Positions 39,201 to 48,368 of a stretch of 64,000 nt of DNA are shown one piece after another. Below the pieces are notes generated by a model that had not been told where the DNA came from, did not search any database, and was given only the letters and a program-made list of their open reading frames with translations. The DNA is from Tubiluchus corallicola. Its lineage: Eukaryota; Priapulida; Priapulimorpha; Priapulimorphida; Tubiluchidae. Every line of letters begins with the position of its first letter. The first letter of the stretch is position 1. The DNA lies in the NCBI GenBank assembly GCA_030141605.1, contig JAQGDQ010000031.1, positions 993,688 through 1,057,687 on the forward strand, in the 5' to 3' direction. The position numbers were made by a program, and so were the translations under genes.

Positions 39201-42004
39201 TGCATCTAGTTTATTAAAAATCTTTGTTGTTACTACGAGTGTACAAAACTATAAATAAAACATGTTGATATCTTGCATGGTGTTTATGTCAATGAATGTA
39301 ACAATGGTATTGTAATTAGTGCATCGAGTCGTTCTTTCTTATTTACTGAAAAGGCGTGCTAAATTCTGATGGAAATTGTTAGAAATTTATAGTCTGTTTT
39401 CTTAGTGTCTGTGCTTTTGTCAGTGGTCAGTAAATTCATTAAAGTTTATCTTTGTTTTAGCCAAAAGAAAGACGAGTATTTCTAGAGTGATAGTAAAAGA
39501 TGGTACTGGTGTGATCACAATTAATGACGTACCATTTGAGCGTTATTTTAGTGACATGGAATCCTTGCAGCACAGGTATTCTTGCTGTACTGTATTGTGA
39601 CAATCTTTGTCTGTTAAGCCAGGCTTTCACTGGGTTTGCGACTTCCGTGACTATCTGAAAATTTCTAAATCCAATAGTAGCTATAATGCACTAAACTTTC
39701 GCTAAACAGTCGCTGTACATTGTTGAGTGTTCGCCGTTGTCGCAAAAAGACTGCCAACTTCAGAAAAATTTAAATGTTTAAAATTAGTCATCAGAGTCGA
39801 AAAACTCGCCACTTTGCCAAAACTTTGCAAAACTGTCGTAAAGTTGTCGTAACATGAGCCAATCATTTGCATTTGCTTGCGCTGCACTCTGCGAAAATTC
39901 CATGAAATTGTCGTAAAATGAACACAAAATATTTGCGCGAATTTCGTTAAACATTCGCCTTGTTGCAGAAGTCACCAACTACGTGCAAACATGTCGTGCG
40001 ACATTCTCACGATTGTTGCTTGAGAAAAAAGCCCAAAATTTGCTAAAAATCAGGCGACAATTGTGCAAACAAAAATTTTTATTGTTTAAATTTTCAAAAG
40101 TCGCAGCCCTGTGAAACATGCAAGTGATTGAAGCGGTAAAGATTTTCCTTTTTGTAATTTTTTCCAAATTAGTTTCTTCACTTGATGTGTCTTAAACTAA
40201 AAAGATTAATATTTTCTTTTAGAGAGCAAGTTTTGTTTCCCCTGCAGTTCACGGATATGCTAGGAAAATTAGATGTACAAGCATACGTAACATTAGGTGG
40301 TCCCACCGGGCAGTCCGGAAGTATTCGTCACGCCCTGTCGCTAGCCTTGTGTAGTTTTGTGGATAAAGATGTAGTGGAACGAATGAGATTAGGTGAGTGC
40401 TGGCTAGCTGTCTAGCTCAGGCATGGTTTGAGATGTAGTCATTTATTTTGCCACCATGCCAAATATTATATTACCATAGTTTTTTAATTACAGTTAAAAA
40501 AAGCAAATAAAAGTATACTCATAAGACATAAACAATAGGAAACTATATAATTTGCAGTGAATCAAAATGCTACCATGTACTAGTTTCATGTGCACATTAA
40601 CATGGCGACCAGACGGGTACTCTACATTTACAACACTACAAACATTTGTGTATTTTTACAGTAAAACAATCATACTGTAATTCTATTAGTGTTGGATACA
40701 GTTGAGTTCAGAAGCTTGCTTTTGTTAAAACCAGTGTACATTAACTTAGATGAATTAATGGAAACATTTCACGGCCTTCCCACTGCTGTATTCTGCACAA
40801 TTCGCAGATGCTTAGCAAAAAAACGTTATTCATCTAGCTAATTCTAGTATTGGTTAATTAATGTTTCGATGTGTGATAGTAGCTAAATCTGTGATTGTTC
40901 TGTAGGGCTTGGTTACGTCTCCATAATTAATTTCTATTGCCAGTGAATGATGAATTGTATGGGCAAACAATACTAGCAAAGTACTGAAGTATCTCTATTA
41001 AGCTTTCTCTGGATCGTAACTGCATCAGTGCCGATAGATTGTCTTCCCTATTTTAAGGATAAGATTCCTATAGATTGAAGAGATCTGGTTTATCTTAATG
41101 TTTATTGGAGTGTTGCCGAGAAGTCACTAACTGCAATGTTTATTTGTGTGGAGAGAGGAATTTATTTTATTTTAGAATTCTGCCCTGCTCAACTTCCAGT
41201 AAACGCAATGAGCATTTGATGATGATATTAACTTTTGTTGTAATTGTCAGAGTAACGCACACAATATAAGCGTGCTCGCTTATTAAAATCATCCATGTCG
41301 GCAATTAAGCCTTTCTAGTTATTCACATATTCTGAATCTCCATTTCATGAGGATTATTTTGATACCAAGCTCATCACTCTGTGTCATTTCTAAGCTGAGA
41401 TAATCCCGAGTTGAAGTTTGGTACATGCTGCACACTAAAAAACATAATCTTGAGAAAATCTCTGTTAAAGTTAGCCATTGTTATTTGTCGCGTTTCTACG
41501 AAACACTTAGCAACCGCACAAATGTTGGTTGCTACGGACTTTGCAAAAACACATTGATGTTATGTTTGAATCCAGTAGATGGTTCTTGCTGGTGAAAATC
41601 TGGGCTTGCAACAGAGAAAACCTGAAGCAAAATGAATGCTTCCATGAGTTACTACCAGAGTTTGAAAATGCAAGTTTTTCTCAATTGCAGTAGTGCTAAC
41701 AATGCCGACTTATGGATGGTTTTGGTTTGCAAGCACACACATGTGCAAGAATACATATTTTAAATTCTTGCTATTAGTTTCGGTTACTTTCTTGTCATGG
41801 TTTTCAAGTCAGACATCGAGGCTTGTGAATGTGTGCAGTTCGGTGCTTTGTATTGTATATTTCAAGAAAGTGAAATGTGTTTTTTGCAGTCATGGTAACT
41901 GATTCATATTTATTTTTGTAGTTGGGTTACTGACCCGGGACATACGTCGGAAAGAAAGGAACAAGCCTGGACAGCCTGGTGCAAGAAAGAAGGCAACATG
42001 GTAA
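30213..42004 (+). CDS. MRPS9: Mitochondrial small ribosomal subunit protein uS9m (MRPS9), 12 exons
   Basis: Component of the mitochondrial ribosome small subunit, imported after nuclear expression. The 12 exons total 1,230 nt including stop (409 residues; vertebrate MRPS9 is close to 400), with all phases agreeing. The C-terminal uS9 domain reads [20 protein letters not shown] then [12 protein letters not shown], then [20 protein letters not shown] and [10 protein letters not shown] before TAA, matching the 'GQ.GAIRHGISRAL...RKKPGQ.GARRK' signature. The usual basic tail after TW is absent; a cryptic donor overlaps the stop (ATG|gtaatt), so a further exon supplying it is possible but not needed. 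N-terminal exon 1 is inferred from its Arg/Lys-rich presequence-like start, phase and length. Transcribed away from the guanylate cyclase gene; about 2.2 kb separates the two starts. Confidence 0.93.
32195..32378 (+). CDS. MRPS9: MRPS9 exon 2
   Basis: Acceptor ttttgatgcag. Encodes [20 protein letters not shown] to [13 protein letters not shown], donor CATG|gtaagg; phase 1 out. The open frame continues past the donor but is intronic. Confidence 0.85.
32505..32630 (-). repeat. tRNA-derived SINE, copy with clear head
   Basis: Reads on the minus strand from 32630: GGATGGCGTAGCTCAATGGT (A box), a tRNA-Gly-like anticodon arm (CTCGCTTCCCACCCGGGAG) and GGTTCAACTCC (B box). The acceptor stem has no 3' partner and a tail follows (ACCAGACTTAAAAAATGGTA), which recurs at 8435 and 24675. 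So this is a SINE, not a working tRNA gene. In MRPS9 intron 2. Confidence 0.8.
33014..33117 (+). CDS. MRPS9: MRPS9 exon 3
   Basis: [20 protein letters not shown] and [15 protein letters not shown]; acceptor cattctag, donor GAT|gtaaga. Confidence 0.92.
33567..33629 (+). CDS. MRPS9: MRPS9 exon 4
   Basis: 21 codons, [20 protein letters not shown] then K; the 'AI.YLFPSGLF...ARP.M' motif is strongly conserved in MRPS9. Acceptor tttttacag, donor AAG|gtaaga. Confidence 0.95.
33729..33839 (+). CDS. MRPS9: MRPS9 exon 5
   Basis: [20 protein letters not shown] and [17 protein letters not shown]; conserved MRPS9 block. Acceptor aatttcag, donor CAT|gtaagt. Confidence 0.95.
34430..34700. mobile_element. 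MITE-like foldback element
   Basis: Ends GCATGTTCAGAGTAG and CTAGTCTGAACATGC are inverted repeats; the inside contains many GCGAGTT/AACTTGC words. In MRPS9 intron 5. Confidence 0.6.
34904..34992 (+). CDS. MRPS9: MRPS9 exon 6
   Basis: [20 protein letters not shown] then IMRPEPGTE; acceptor tctgatag, donor AATT|gtaagt, phase 2 out. Confidence 0.92.
35063..35105. repeat. (TA)n microsatellite
   Basis: Two TA runs with one GA break, in MRPS9 intron 6. Confidence 0.95.
35290..36141. mobile_element. Non-autonomous hAT-type element
   Basis: Perfect 13-bp inverted ends CAGTGCTATTCAA/TTGAATAGCACTG, with 8-bp flanks GCCTAAAC and GCCTACAT agreeing at 6 of 8 positions, as expected of an old hAT target duplication. 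No transposase frame inside. In MRPS9 intron 6. Confidence 0.8.
36671..36746 (+). CDS. MRPS9: MRPS9 exon 7
   Basis: [20 protein letters not shown] then IDEFR; acceptor ttggtgcag, donor CGT|gtaagt. Confidence 0.92.
36963..37300 (+). mobile_element. MITE-like repeat, copy 1
   Basis: Aligns in inverted orientation with 43530-43946: shared TAACTACATGTA, GTGGTTATTTTTATTA, TAACATGTTATTCTTA, GTCAAGTGTAAA and TAACGTTGTTAGGTT blocks. In MRPS9 intron 7. Confidence 0.75.
37368..37493 (+). CDS. MRPS9: MRPS9 exon 8
   Basis: [20 protein letters not shown] then [20 protein letters not shown]; acceptor tatttgaag, donor CCT|gtaaga; 42 codons, phase 0. Confidence 0.93.
37735..38119 (-). pseudogene. hAT transposase C-terminal dimerisation fragment
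   Basis: Minus-strand frame [46 protein letters not shown] matches the hAT C-terminal '[21 protein letters not shown]...RL..LA.ISIE' domain. Only this last part is present, in intron 8 of MRPS9 and in the opposite orientation. Whether it belongs to the same family as the 51-52 kb hAT cannot be told because the parts do not overlap. Confidence 0.85.
38438..38480 (+). CDS. MRPS9: MRPS9 exon 9
   Basis: 43 nt encoding [14 protein letters not shown]; acceptor aattttag, donor ACAT|gtaagt; phase 1 out. Kept because flanking phases demand it. Confidence 0.9.
39461..39575 (+). CDS. MRPS9: MRPS9 exon 10: start of uS9 domain
   Basis: [20 protein letters not shown] and [18 protein letters not shown]; 'G.G.I.IN..P...YF' opens the uS9 fold. 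Acceptor tgttttag, donor ACAG|gtattc. Confidence 0.95.
39619..40122. mobile_element. MITE-like element with 25-bp imperfect inverted ends
   Basis: Left CAGGCTTTCACTGGGTTTGC and right GTCGCAGCCCTGTGAAACAT are imperfect inverted repeats. The inside is full of TTGTCGTAAA-like words in both orientations. In MRPS9 intron 10. Confidence 0.65.
40223..40392 (+). CDS. MRPS9: MRPS9 exon 11: uS9 core
   Basis: [39 protein letters not shown] and [12 protein letters not shown]; carries the uS9 signature. Acceptor cttttag, donor TTAG|gtgagt. Confidence 0.96.
41922..42004 (+). CDS. MRPS9: MRPS9 exon 12: C-terminus
   Basis: [20 protein letters not shown] then RKKATW and TAA; acceptor tttttgtag. Lys/Arg-rich uS9 tail that contacts the tRNA P site in ribosomes generally. 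Confidence 0.93.
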
Positions 42005-42654
42005 TTTTTATTTTCATACCTTTTGAGTGGCAAATTTGAATTAGCATAAGATAGGAAATATTGGCAGGTGGTTTCATTTTTGTTTAAAAAAAGAGAACAA
42101 AAACAATATTACGAATCAGAAGCAAAGATCACTTGTGATTATGAACTGGTCGGGCAGGAGATGGTTTGAATTTCTCCATTTGAATTCTTCAGAATTCCTC
42201 CAATGACAATTTTGTAGGAAACTAAATTTTCTTGACTGTACCAATTGCTATTTGACCAAAAAATCTCTGTAAAAGAAACAAAGAACAAATACAATATTTC
42301 AGATTAGTAAGCGTGCATGGTGTTTGAATGGGTGAATGGTTTTTGTTCAAATACAAATGTTTCGACACCCATTAGGGAGCCCTCGTCTGTGTAATTAATG
42401 CAATCTATAACTCAGAAGTTTAAAATTTAAAATATAAAATGAGACTTTAGAACCATGGCGACAATAGACTACAAAGAGAAGAAAACAATATATTATACTT
42501 TTATGCCAACGAGTACTTGACTATTTGTGCAATAAGTGGAACAAGCTGAACCAACGTTCACTCACATTATTAGTGTATTTACTAAAGTACCTTGATGAAT
42601 GTAAAATTATGTAATGTATGATGAAACATTTGTTTGAATTAAAACCATCCTTCA
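42005..42654. other. MRPS9 3' flank
   Basis: Non-coding after the MRPS9 stop. No strong polyadenylation signal was singled out; a GAATAAAA lies at 42693 within the LINE remnant. Confidence 0.4.
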
Positions 42655-42965
42655 AAATCGTTTGCTAATTTTCAAGCATTGTGCCAAGTGTTGGAATAAA
42701 ACTACCAACTGAAATTAGATAATGCTCAAATTTATAATTCCGTTAAAAGGAAACTGAAAGCTCACCTTTTTAAGCATTGAAAGAGCATTTTATGTATTTA
42801 TCATTATTATTATTAATCACTGTTTATAGAGTGTATGGCAAGTTTTTGTTTTGGTTAGAGCACTGTTAGGGTTTTTGTTTGTAATAAGCATTTTAGCTAC
42901 CGTGTGTCAACTTATACAGCAAAGTTTGATACAACTGTTTTAAAGAAAGCTTTGAATTTCTTTCA
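42655..42965 (+). pseudogene. LINE ORF2 C-terminal remnant with 3' UTR
   Basis: Two plus-strand frames give WNKLPTEIR and, after a shift, NSVKRKLKAHLFKH followed by a stop: the 'WN.LP.EIR....F.. LKRKLKAHLF' end of CR1/L2-type reverse transcriptases. The following sequence is ATT-rich and looks like 3' UTR. Heavily decayed. Confidence 0.6.
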
Positions 42966-43529
42966 GGAAAAAAAGATAACGTCACTTATTTTCTCCATGT
43001 TTGTGACACGATTATTCACATAATGTCGTGGTCTTGTTACAACTTAGTTTTGAGATGGAAAAGTGTGTAAGAAAGCAGACATGGTATTGTAGGAACTGCT
43101 AGACAGGACGTCGCTAAACTCACATTATCTAAAGATTGTACTAAATTGTTCTACATACATACTTACCGAGAGCATATTTATAGAGAGAAGTGATGCAAAT
43201 TCATCAATTTTATAATTGAATAAATTTGATTACAAACAGTTAATGAAGTATTTTATATTCACACAATATTCATAAATAGCAAACAAACATACATTAAGAA
43301 CACTTTTTTATAATTGTACGCTTATCTTTTAATAATAAAACATAAATCATATTATATCGACAAATTTTCAAACTTTTTATTGAAATTACTGCATAATACT
43401 TTATTATTAATAATGCATTTTACAGCAGTTATCGCACACTTCTATTTATCTCAAATTTGTAATCCAAAATGTGTGCCTATTTCTTTTGTCAGTTCCTTTG
43501 GATGATGTCACAAGTAAATGTATGGGGAA

Positions 43530-43946
43530 CCACTCATAAGCCTTTTTACAGTTCCAGCGATTGATGATGATCGTGAAAAGGTCAAAGGTTAGGTAAACCT
43601 AACAACGTTATCTGAATCAAAAAATGTATTTATTTACACTTGACAATACTTTAAGGTCTGTTATTGTATTTAGTATCAGTTCTTGGAATTAATTATTGCT
43701 TCAGTTATTTCATTTTACATGCATTGCTGATGGTAGCCGTTGTTTCCGAGTAAGAATAACATGTCAGTTTAAAACTAAATACATAAGTATTGTAATAAAA
43801 ATAACCACATTTGTTTCACATACATGTAGTTACGTGCATAAAGGCACGTGACTGTTGTTATGTAAGATGCCCTGGGTTTAGTTAACCTTTGACCTACAAC
43901 AACTACGAGTGCGCATAGCGAAACCATGAAAGGGCTTATTTATAAA
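43530..43946 (-). mobile_element. MITE-like repeat, copy 2
   Basis: Inverted copy of 36963-37300 with recognisable ends ATAAGCCTTTTTACAG and GAAAGGGCTTATTTAT that pair imperfectly. Confidence 0.75.
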
Positions 43947-44479
43947 ACTTGATATTAATCTTCAGTATCAAAGGCACACAAAGTACATCAGAAAATCCTG
44001 ATCCTATTTTGTCAAAGTTGTAGTAATAACATGTTACTTGCCCCTTTTACCGCAACCTCAACCCTCACTTGCTGGTACAATCTGTGTATTCATTCCCAGT
44101 ATTACTGCCGCATTGATAGTCCCATAGGAACGTGTGTTGAATACCCATTGCGTCTCCTTGGCGATGTTGTGAATGGTCATGTCTTCAAGTTATTGACACT
44201 GGTACCGTACATGTGAACTAAAATTAGAAAATTTTGATTACTGAATATTAATTTCAAAAATTAGGAAAAAGCAAAAAAAAAGAAATTTAAAAGATAGGAT
44301 GTTTGAATGCAACACTGCATACTATTTGAGATGAAAGAAGACAATATCAGTAAATATTAATTGCCTACATCATGGAATTCTCATCTGCAACATTACAGGA
44401 ACATTCTGCATTTAAGTTTTGAATGAATTAAAAATAATTCTAATAATTATCCAATTTCAGCACCACATTCGACACTACC

Positions 44480-45235
44480 TTCTACTCGTTTAGCGACTCT
44501 TGTGAAATACCGCATCTTGATTGCCAAAGCAAAATAAGATCGTTTCCTGTTTGTCTTGATCTCTCTGTCTGTCATGCCACGTTCTGTTCTTCCTTATCCC
44601 ATTTGACTTGTCTCGTTTTATCTCATGCTAAATTGGTTTTCCCAGCCTGCCCAATCTTGATTCTGTCTTTTCTATTTATTCTGCCCTTCTCAGTCCTGCC
44701 ACGGCCTTCTTTCCTTGTCCTGTTGCATCACATTGATGTCAGTCTAAAAAACCAATGCGACAAATAAAAAAGTCTGCTATTCTTTTATCTCCCTTACATT
44801 TTGTTGTCTCACTAAATAAAATTTTGCTTGTCCATTTGTTAATGGCATTAATTTTTGTTGTTCATGCTCCTTTCTGGCACCACTTTTCCTAGTCCTCATC
44901 TTGCATCATCACTTTCATTGATATTCGATTACTTTGCTTTTAATATTTAACTGCATTATTTTCTTCCTTTTTTCCATTATTACATTCATAATTTAACTGC
45001 ATTGTATTTTGTTCATTTGCTACTCTTAAGATCTAACTACATATTATCCACCTAACCATGTACTCTGCAGTCCTTTATACTATTCCTAAGTTATATAGGG
45101 GTGACTGACTCGATGGCCTCGTGGTCTTTTGTGGTCTTTTTGTCACTTTACATAATTTGTTGTAATTGTGTTATAAATATTATATTGGGGATAAATAAAC
45201 TTTTGAATTGAAAAAAATGAATTGAATTGGATAAT
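44480..45235 (+). repeat. Pyrimidine-rich region with LINE-like 3' tail
   Basis: About 550 bp rich in C and T runs, then a segment ending in AATAAA-like sequence and TTGAATTG repeats (45190-45230), the kind of short tandem tail seen at 3' ends of CR1/RTE-type LINEs. No coding frame. Identification rests only on the tail and composition. Confidence 0.35.
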
Positions 45236-46149
45236 GCACTGACGAGACCAGTTGGCCATTGTGCTTGACAAATGGGGAAGATTCCTTGATATGATGGTAG
45301 AACCTGCCCTATCCTTTGAAGTACCTACCGTAAAATTGCAATGAGTAACAGTTACTGGAAATCTCTGTTATAACAGAGCTCGTTATAAAGGACTTTGTGT
45401 ATACAGTCAAGCCGCTTCATACTGCTTATTCTGTAGCATTAACAGAATAAGTTAGCATCAAGTGAGTTTGGCAGTATAATGAGGTGTATTAATAAATGGC
45501 TGTCATTGCAAATACAATCATTTTGTTTTGCTAAAAATCTGGGCATTAAAGGCGACATTTGAGTGTAACAGACTGTTTCTATTTGAGACGTTTGTAGATG
45601 GAATTTTGCAAGGTGAAGACATGTTTATTAGCTATATAGTCACCTCATTTCAGAAGCAAGCTGAAGAGAAATCGTGTAGCATGATAAAAACAAGCAGCCG
45701 CATTCGCTGGGCTTAAAATAAGATTATCGTGGATTAGTGTCGGGGAGCCTGGCAAAGAATGACTGTTCTATTCATTCATTCATTCATTCATTTGTTTATT
45801 CAGTTCAGAATAGCTCAACCATTTTAATTATTGCTAGAAAAGTTTAATTTACGATTACTGTCACACTTCTTTCGTCCCCTCTTCTCTCTCTTTGTTCTTT
45901 CTTCATTCGAATGCACGTTTTTTCGATGCCTGATATACAAGAAGAACAAACAATAAAAAAGATGGAATGTTACCATCTGTACATCGAAGTAACATTGAAG
46001 AACGCGCGCCTTTTATGATTTCCGGTGTGAGCAAGCAAAATTCTCTCCATCAAGAAACCACCCAATGTTCCAATAAAAGTACATGTATGTACTTAAACAG
46101 TACTTTACTATAATAATATTCCAAAAGTGAACTGTTTGCCCAGTTGCCT

Positions 46150-46247
46150 CGCTTGACTGGACTATAAGGATCTCTTAGAACTGCGAGTTTAACAGGTTCC
46201 TGATGCAGCATCTCATACATAACATGAACAGCTCTCCCAGGTGTACA
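46150..46247 (-). pseudogene. Candidate further exon of the GABA-B-like receptor
   Basis: After a tttttgtttttag acceptor the frame reads CTPGRAVHVMYEMLHQEPVK then LAVLRD, close to the 'C.PG.A...YELLY..P.KL' block that follows the conserved DS.C of GABA-B receptors. Downstream the frame loses similarity (DPYSPVKRGNW) without a convincing donor, and the low end is approximate. Phase 0 entry does not fit directly with exon 46525-46696, so one exon is missing or decayed. Confidence 0.4.
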
Positions 46248-46524
46248 CTAAAAACAAAAAAGATCAAAGGAATATACAACAGCGCAAAGTGGCTGCCAGT
46301 AGGTACTATAGGGATAGTTCGTCACAAAAATTCCTTATTCACATCATACCATGATTTGAAATGCAAACATACTTTTTCATATTTGGGTTACAGCAGCTAG
46401 ACTATTTTATTTTTTAGTTCTAGACATTTATACAACATAGAAGAGGTAAATACTACCGGGTGGCTCAGAAAAAAATTGCCAAAGTTTAGACTACAATAAT
46501 TAACGGTTATAATTAAGGCCTTAC

Positions 46525-46696
46525 CAGCTTTGAAGAGACCTTCCATGGGAAACAACGCCATAATGTATAAATCTTTCAATTGTTTGTCATCTTTGTTCAA
46601 AGCATTTGTGATGTTTAAACTTTGTGGAAAGCAGAAATTACTCTGAAGCAGCAACAGTAACAACAACACAAACGTTTGAATAGGACTTCGCCACAT
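46525..46696 (-). CDS. First exon of a GABA-B-like class C receptor (partial)
   Basis: Starts MWRSPIQTFVLLLLLLLQSN, a clear signal peptide, then DLYIMALFPMEGLFKAG, matching the 'LYIGALFPM.G.W.AG' opening of GABA-B-type ligand-binding domains. It ends at a good donor, AAAGCTG|gtaagg (phase 1). No intermediate exon with an intact 'ALxDVN' segment was found in the 270 bp before the next candidate exon, and MRPS9 lies on the other strand from 42.0 kb leftwards, so the gene is either interleaved, truncated or a pseudogene. Confidence 0.6.
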
Positions 46697-48057
46697 AACC
46701 GTAATTCAGCCTTTACCTTTACTGTTTTAAATGAAAATGTGTTGTCGAGAATCAGTTAAGTATTCGCGAGAAACGTAGGGAACAACAATTTTCTTCTTTT
46801 TTTGTTAATGTGGAATTATTTGACAAGTAGGCGGAGGACTTGGAAACTACTTTTTAGCAGACGGAAAGAAAACCGCTTTTGTGTTAATTTTTTTACAGTT
46901 TGGTGTCATTTTGTATCTTTATAAGTTTTTATAAAAGCATTTAGAGTTCCGATTAATCCACGTGTCTGAAGCACTTGTTTTCGCCTGCCTGCCTTTATTA
47001 TTTGCACGTTGTCTGTTTTGTTTGAAACAAGCGCTTACCTGGATATCAGAGGGGGGACACGCCCATTTCCCCCTCGTAAAGGTAAAGTTTTTGTTAAATT
47101 TAATCATCAATTACCAATGGTAGAAGTGCTACTCGGAAATATATTGGAGAAAATAAATGTTCTATGTCCATGCATGTCTATCTCTATGTCGTTTTTAAAG
47201 CAAAATCGCACCCAATCTTAAACTGTAGGTCAAAGCAACATAGTTCTTAAAATATTGAAAGAAAACGTACTGTTTTTTAAATAATAAATTACATGAAAGA
47301 ATTATTACCACACAAACACAATTTCATGTTTATGCCACTAGTTTTCCGTTGTTGCATGCATTTCGTCATTTGCTGGAAAGACAGGTGTCGCGAACGCGAG
47401 GCATGTGACACCAAGAAAGGTTTGGATTAGCCATGAGCATCTGGCGAGTGGAAAATTTTTTGTTCTAGTTTTACCAGACGAGGTGATGGAGTGTGTTTGT
47501 GTTTTCTGTCTTTGCTGTATTTTTGTCAATTTTGCGTTTATATGTTATAATAAACAGTTGTCTTTTTAAATCATCTATTGAGAAGGAAAATATGTCAGTG
47601 TTCGCTATTTCACATTTATGGATTGCTGAAATCGGATGGTTTCCGAAATGTGGTGCACGAAAACTGGGAGCAATCATGGACAGTCGTGTAAAGATTGTTA
47701 TTTTTCGTCAGTCAGCAGCTTAAGAAGTACGAGAGTCTCAGATGATACAACCAGGTATAGGACGAGATTTATGCTTCATTCCCACATTTAGCTGCTTACA
47801 GATGTCATCAGGACGTTCTGAAAATTCAGTTCACGTTTCCATCGGTACAGTTGGTCAACACAAGTAGCATTTTACAGTTCCTTTCTTTCGTGAAGAAGAG
47901 GTCAAGTCTGTGATACTGCAGCTTCAGTAGAGCGAAAAGACGTCTTCGATTGTGTAAGCAAATCATATTACAGTTACATTTCAAGTTAAATTTGTATTTG
48001 CTTAAAATTTTTGCCTTATATTTGTCAGTTGAACTTCATATTGTATTCGGTCACGTC
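46697..48057. other. Non-coding region upstream of the receptor-like exon
   Basis: Open frames here (for example 47493-47723) show no family resemblance or splice context. A GAAAAC/GTTTT-rich stretch near 46740-46820 is all I see. Confidence 0.4.
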
Positions 48058-48230
48058 AGTATTATCAGTAGACCTATTACTATCAGTTACATAGTGTAGG
48101 CCTTTCAGTATTACAGTTTCGTTGTGTAAATTGAATATTTACACTCAGTCTTTATACCTGTTACTATCAGTTATATAGTATAGGCCTTTCAGTATTACAG
48201 TTTCGTTGTGTAAATTGAATATTTACACCC
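48058..48230. repeat. Tandem duplication, about 80-bp unit, two copies
   Basis: Both copies contain ATTACTATCAGTTA and TTTCAGTATTACAGTTTCGT, then TGTGTAAATTGAATATTTAC; nearly identical. It lies in non-coding DNA left of the pogo element. Confidence 0.9.
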
Positions 48231-48368
48231 AGTGTTTAGACCAGTCATTTGCAAAAGTTTAAGACGAAGCTCGAGTTTTCGGGATTTTCATCATACTGTA
48301 CCCCGATTGCATCAGATTCTTTGTTGATTGCATCATACTGTGGTTTGAAACAGTATGTCTAGTGAGTA

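Noticed and set aside
45340-45510. Possible pogo-type MITE with GCTTCATACTGC / GCAGTATAATGAGG ends
   Set aside because: Inverted match too short and imperfect to define an element.
47493-47723. Open frame of 76 codons
   Set aside because: No recognisable domain, no splice context, codon make-up like the non-coding surroundings.
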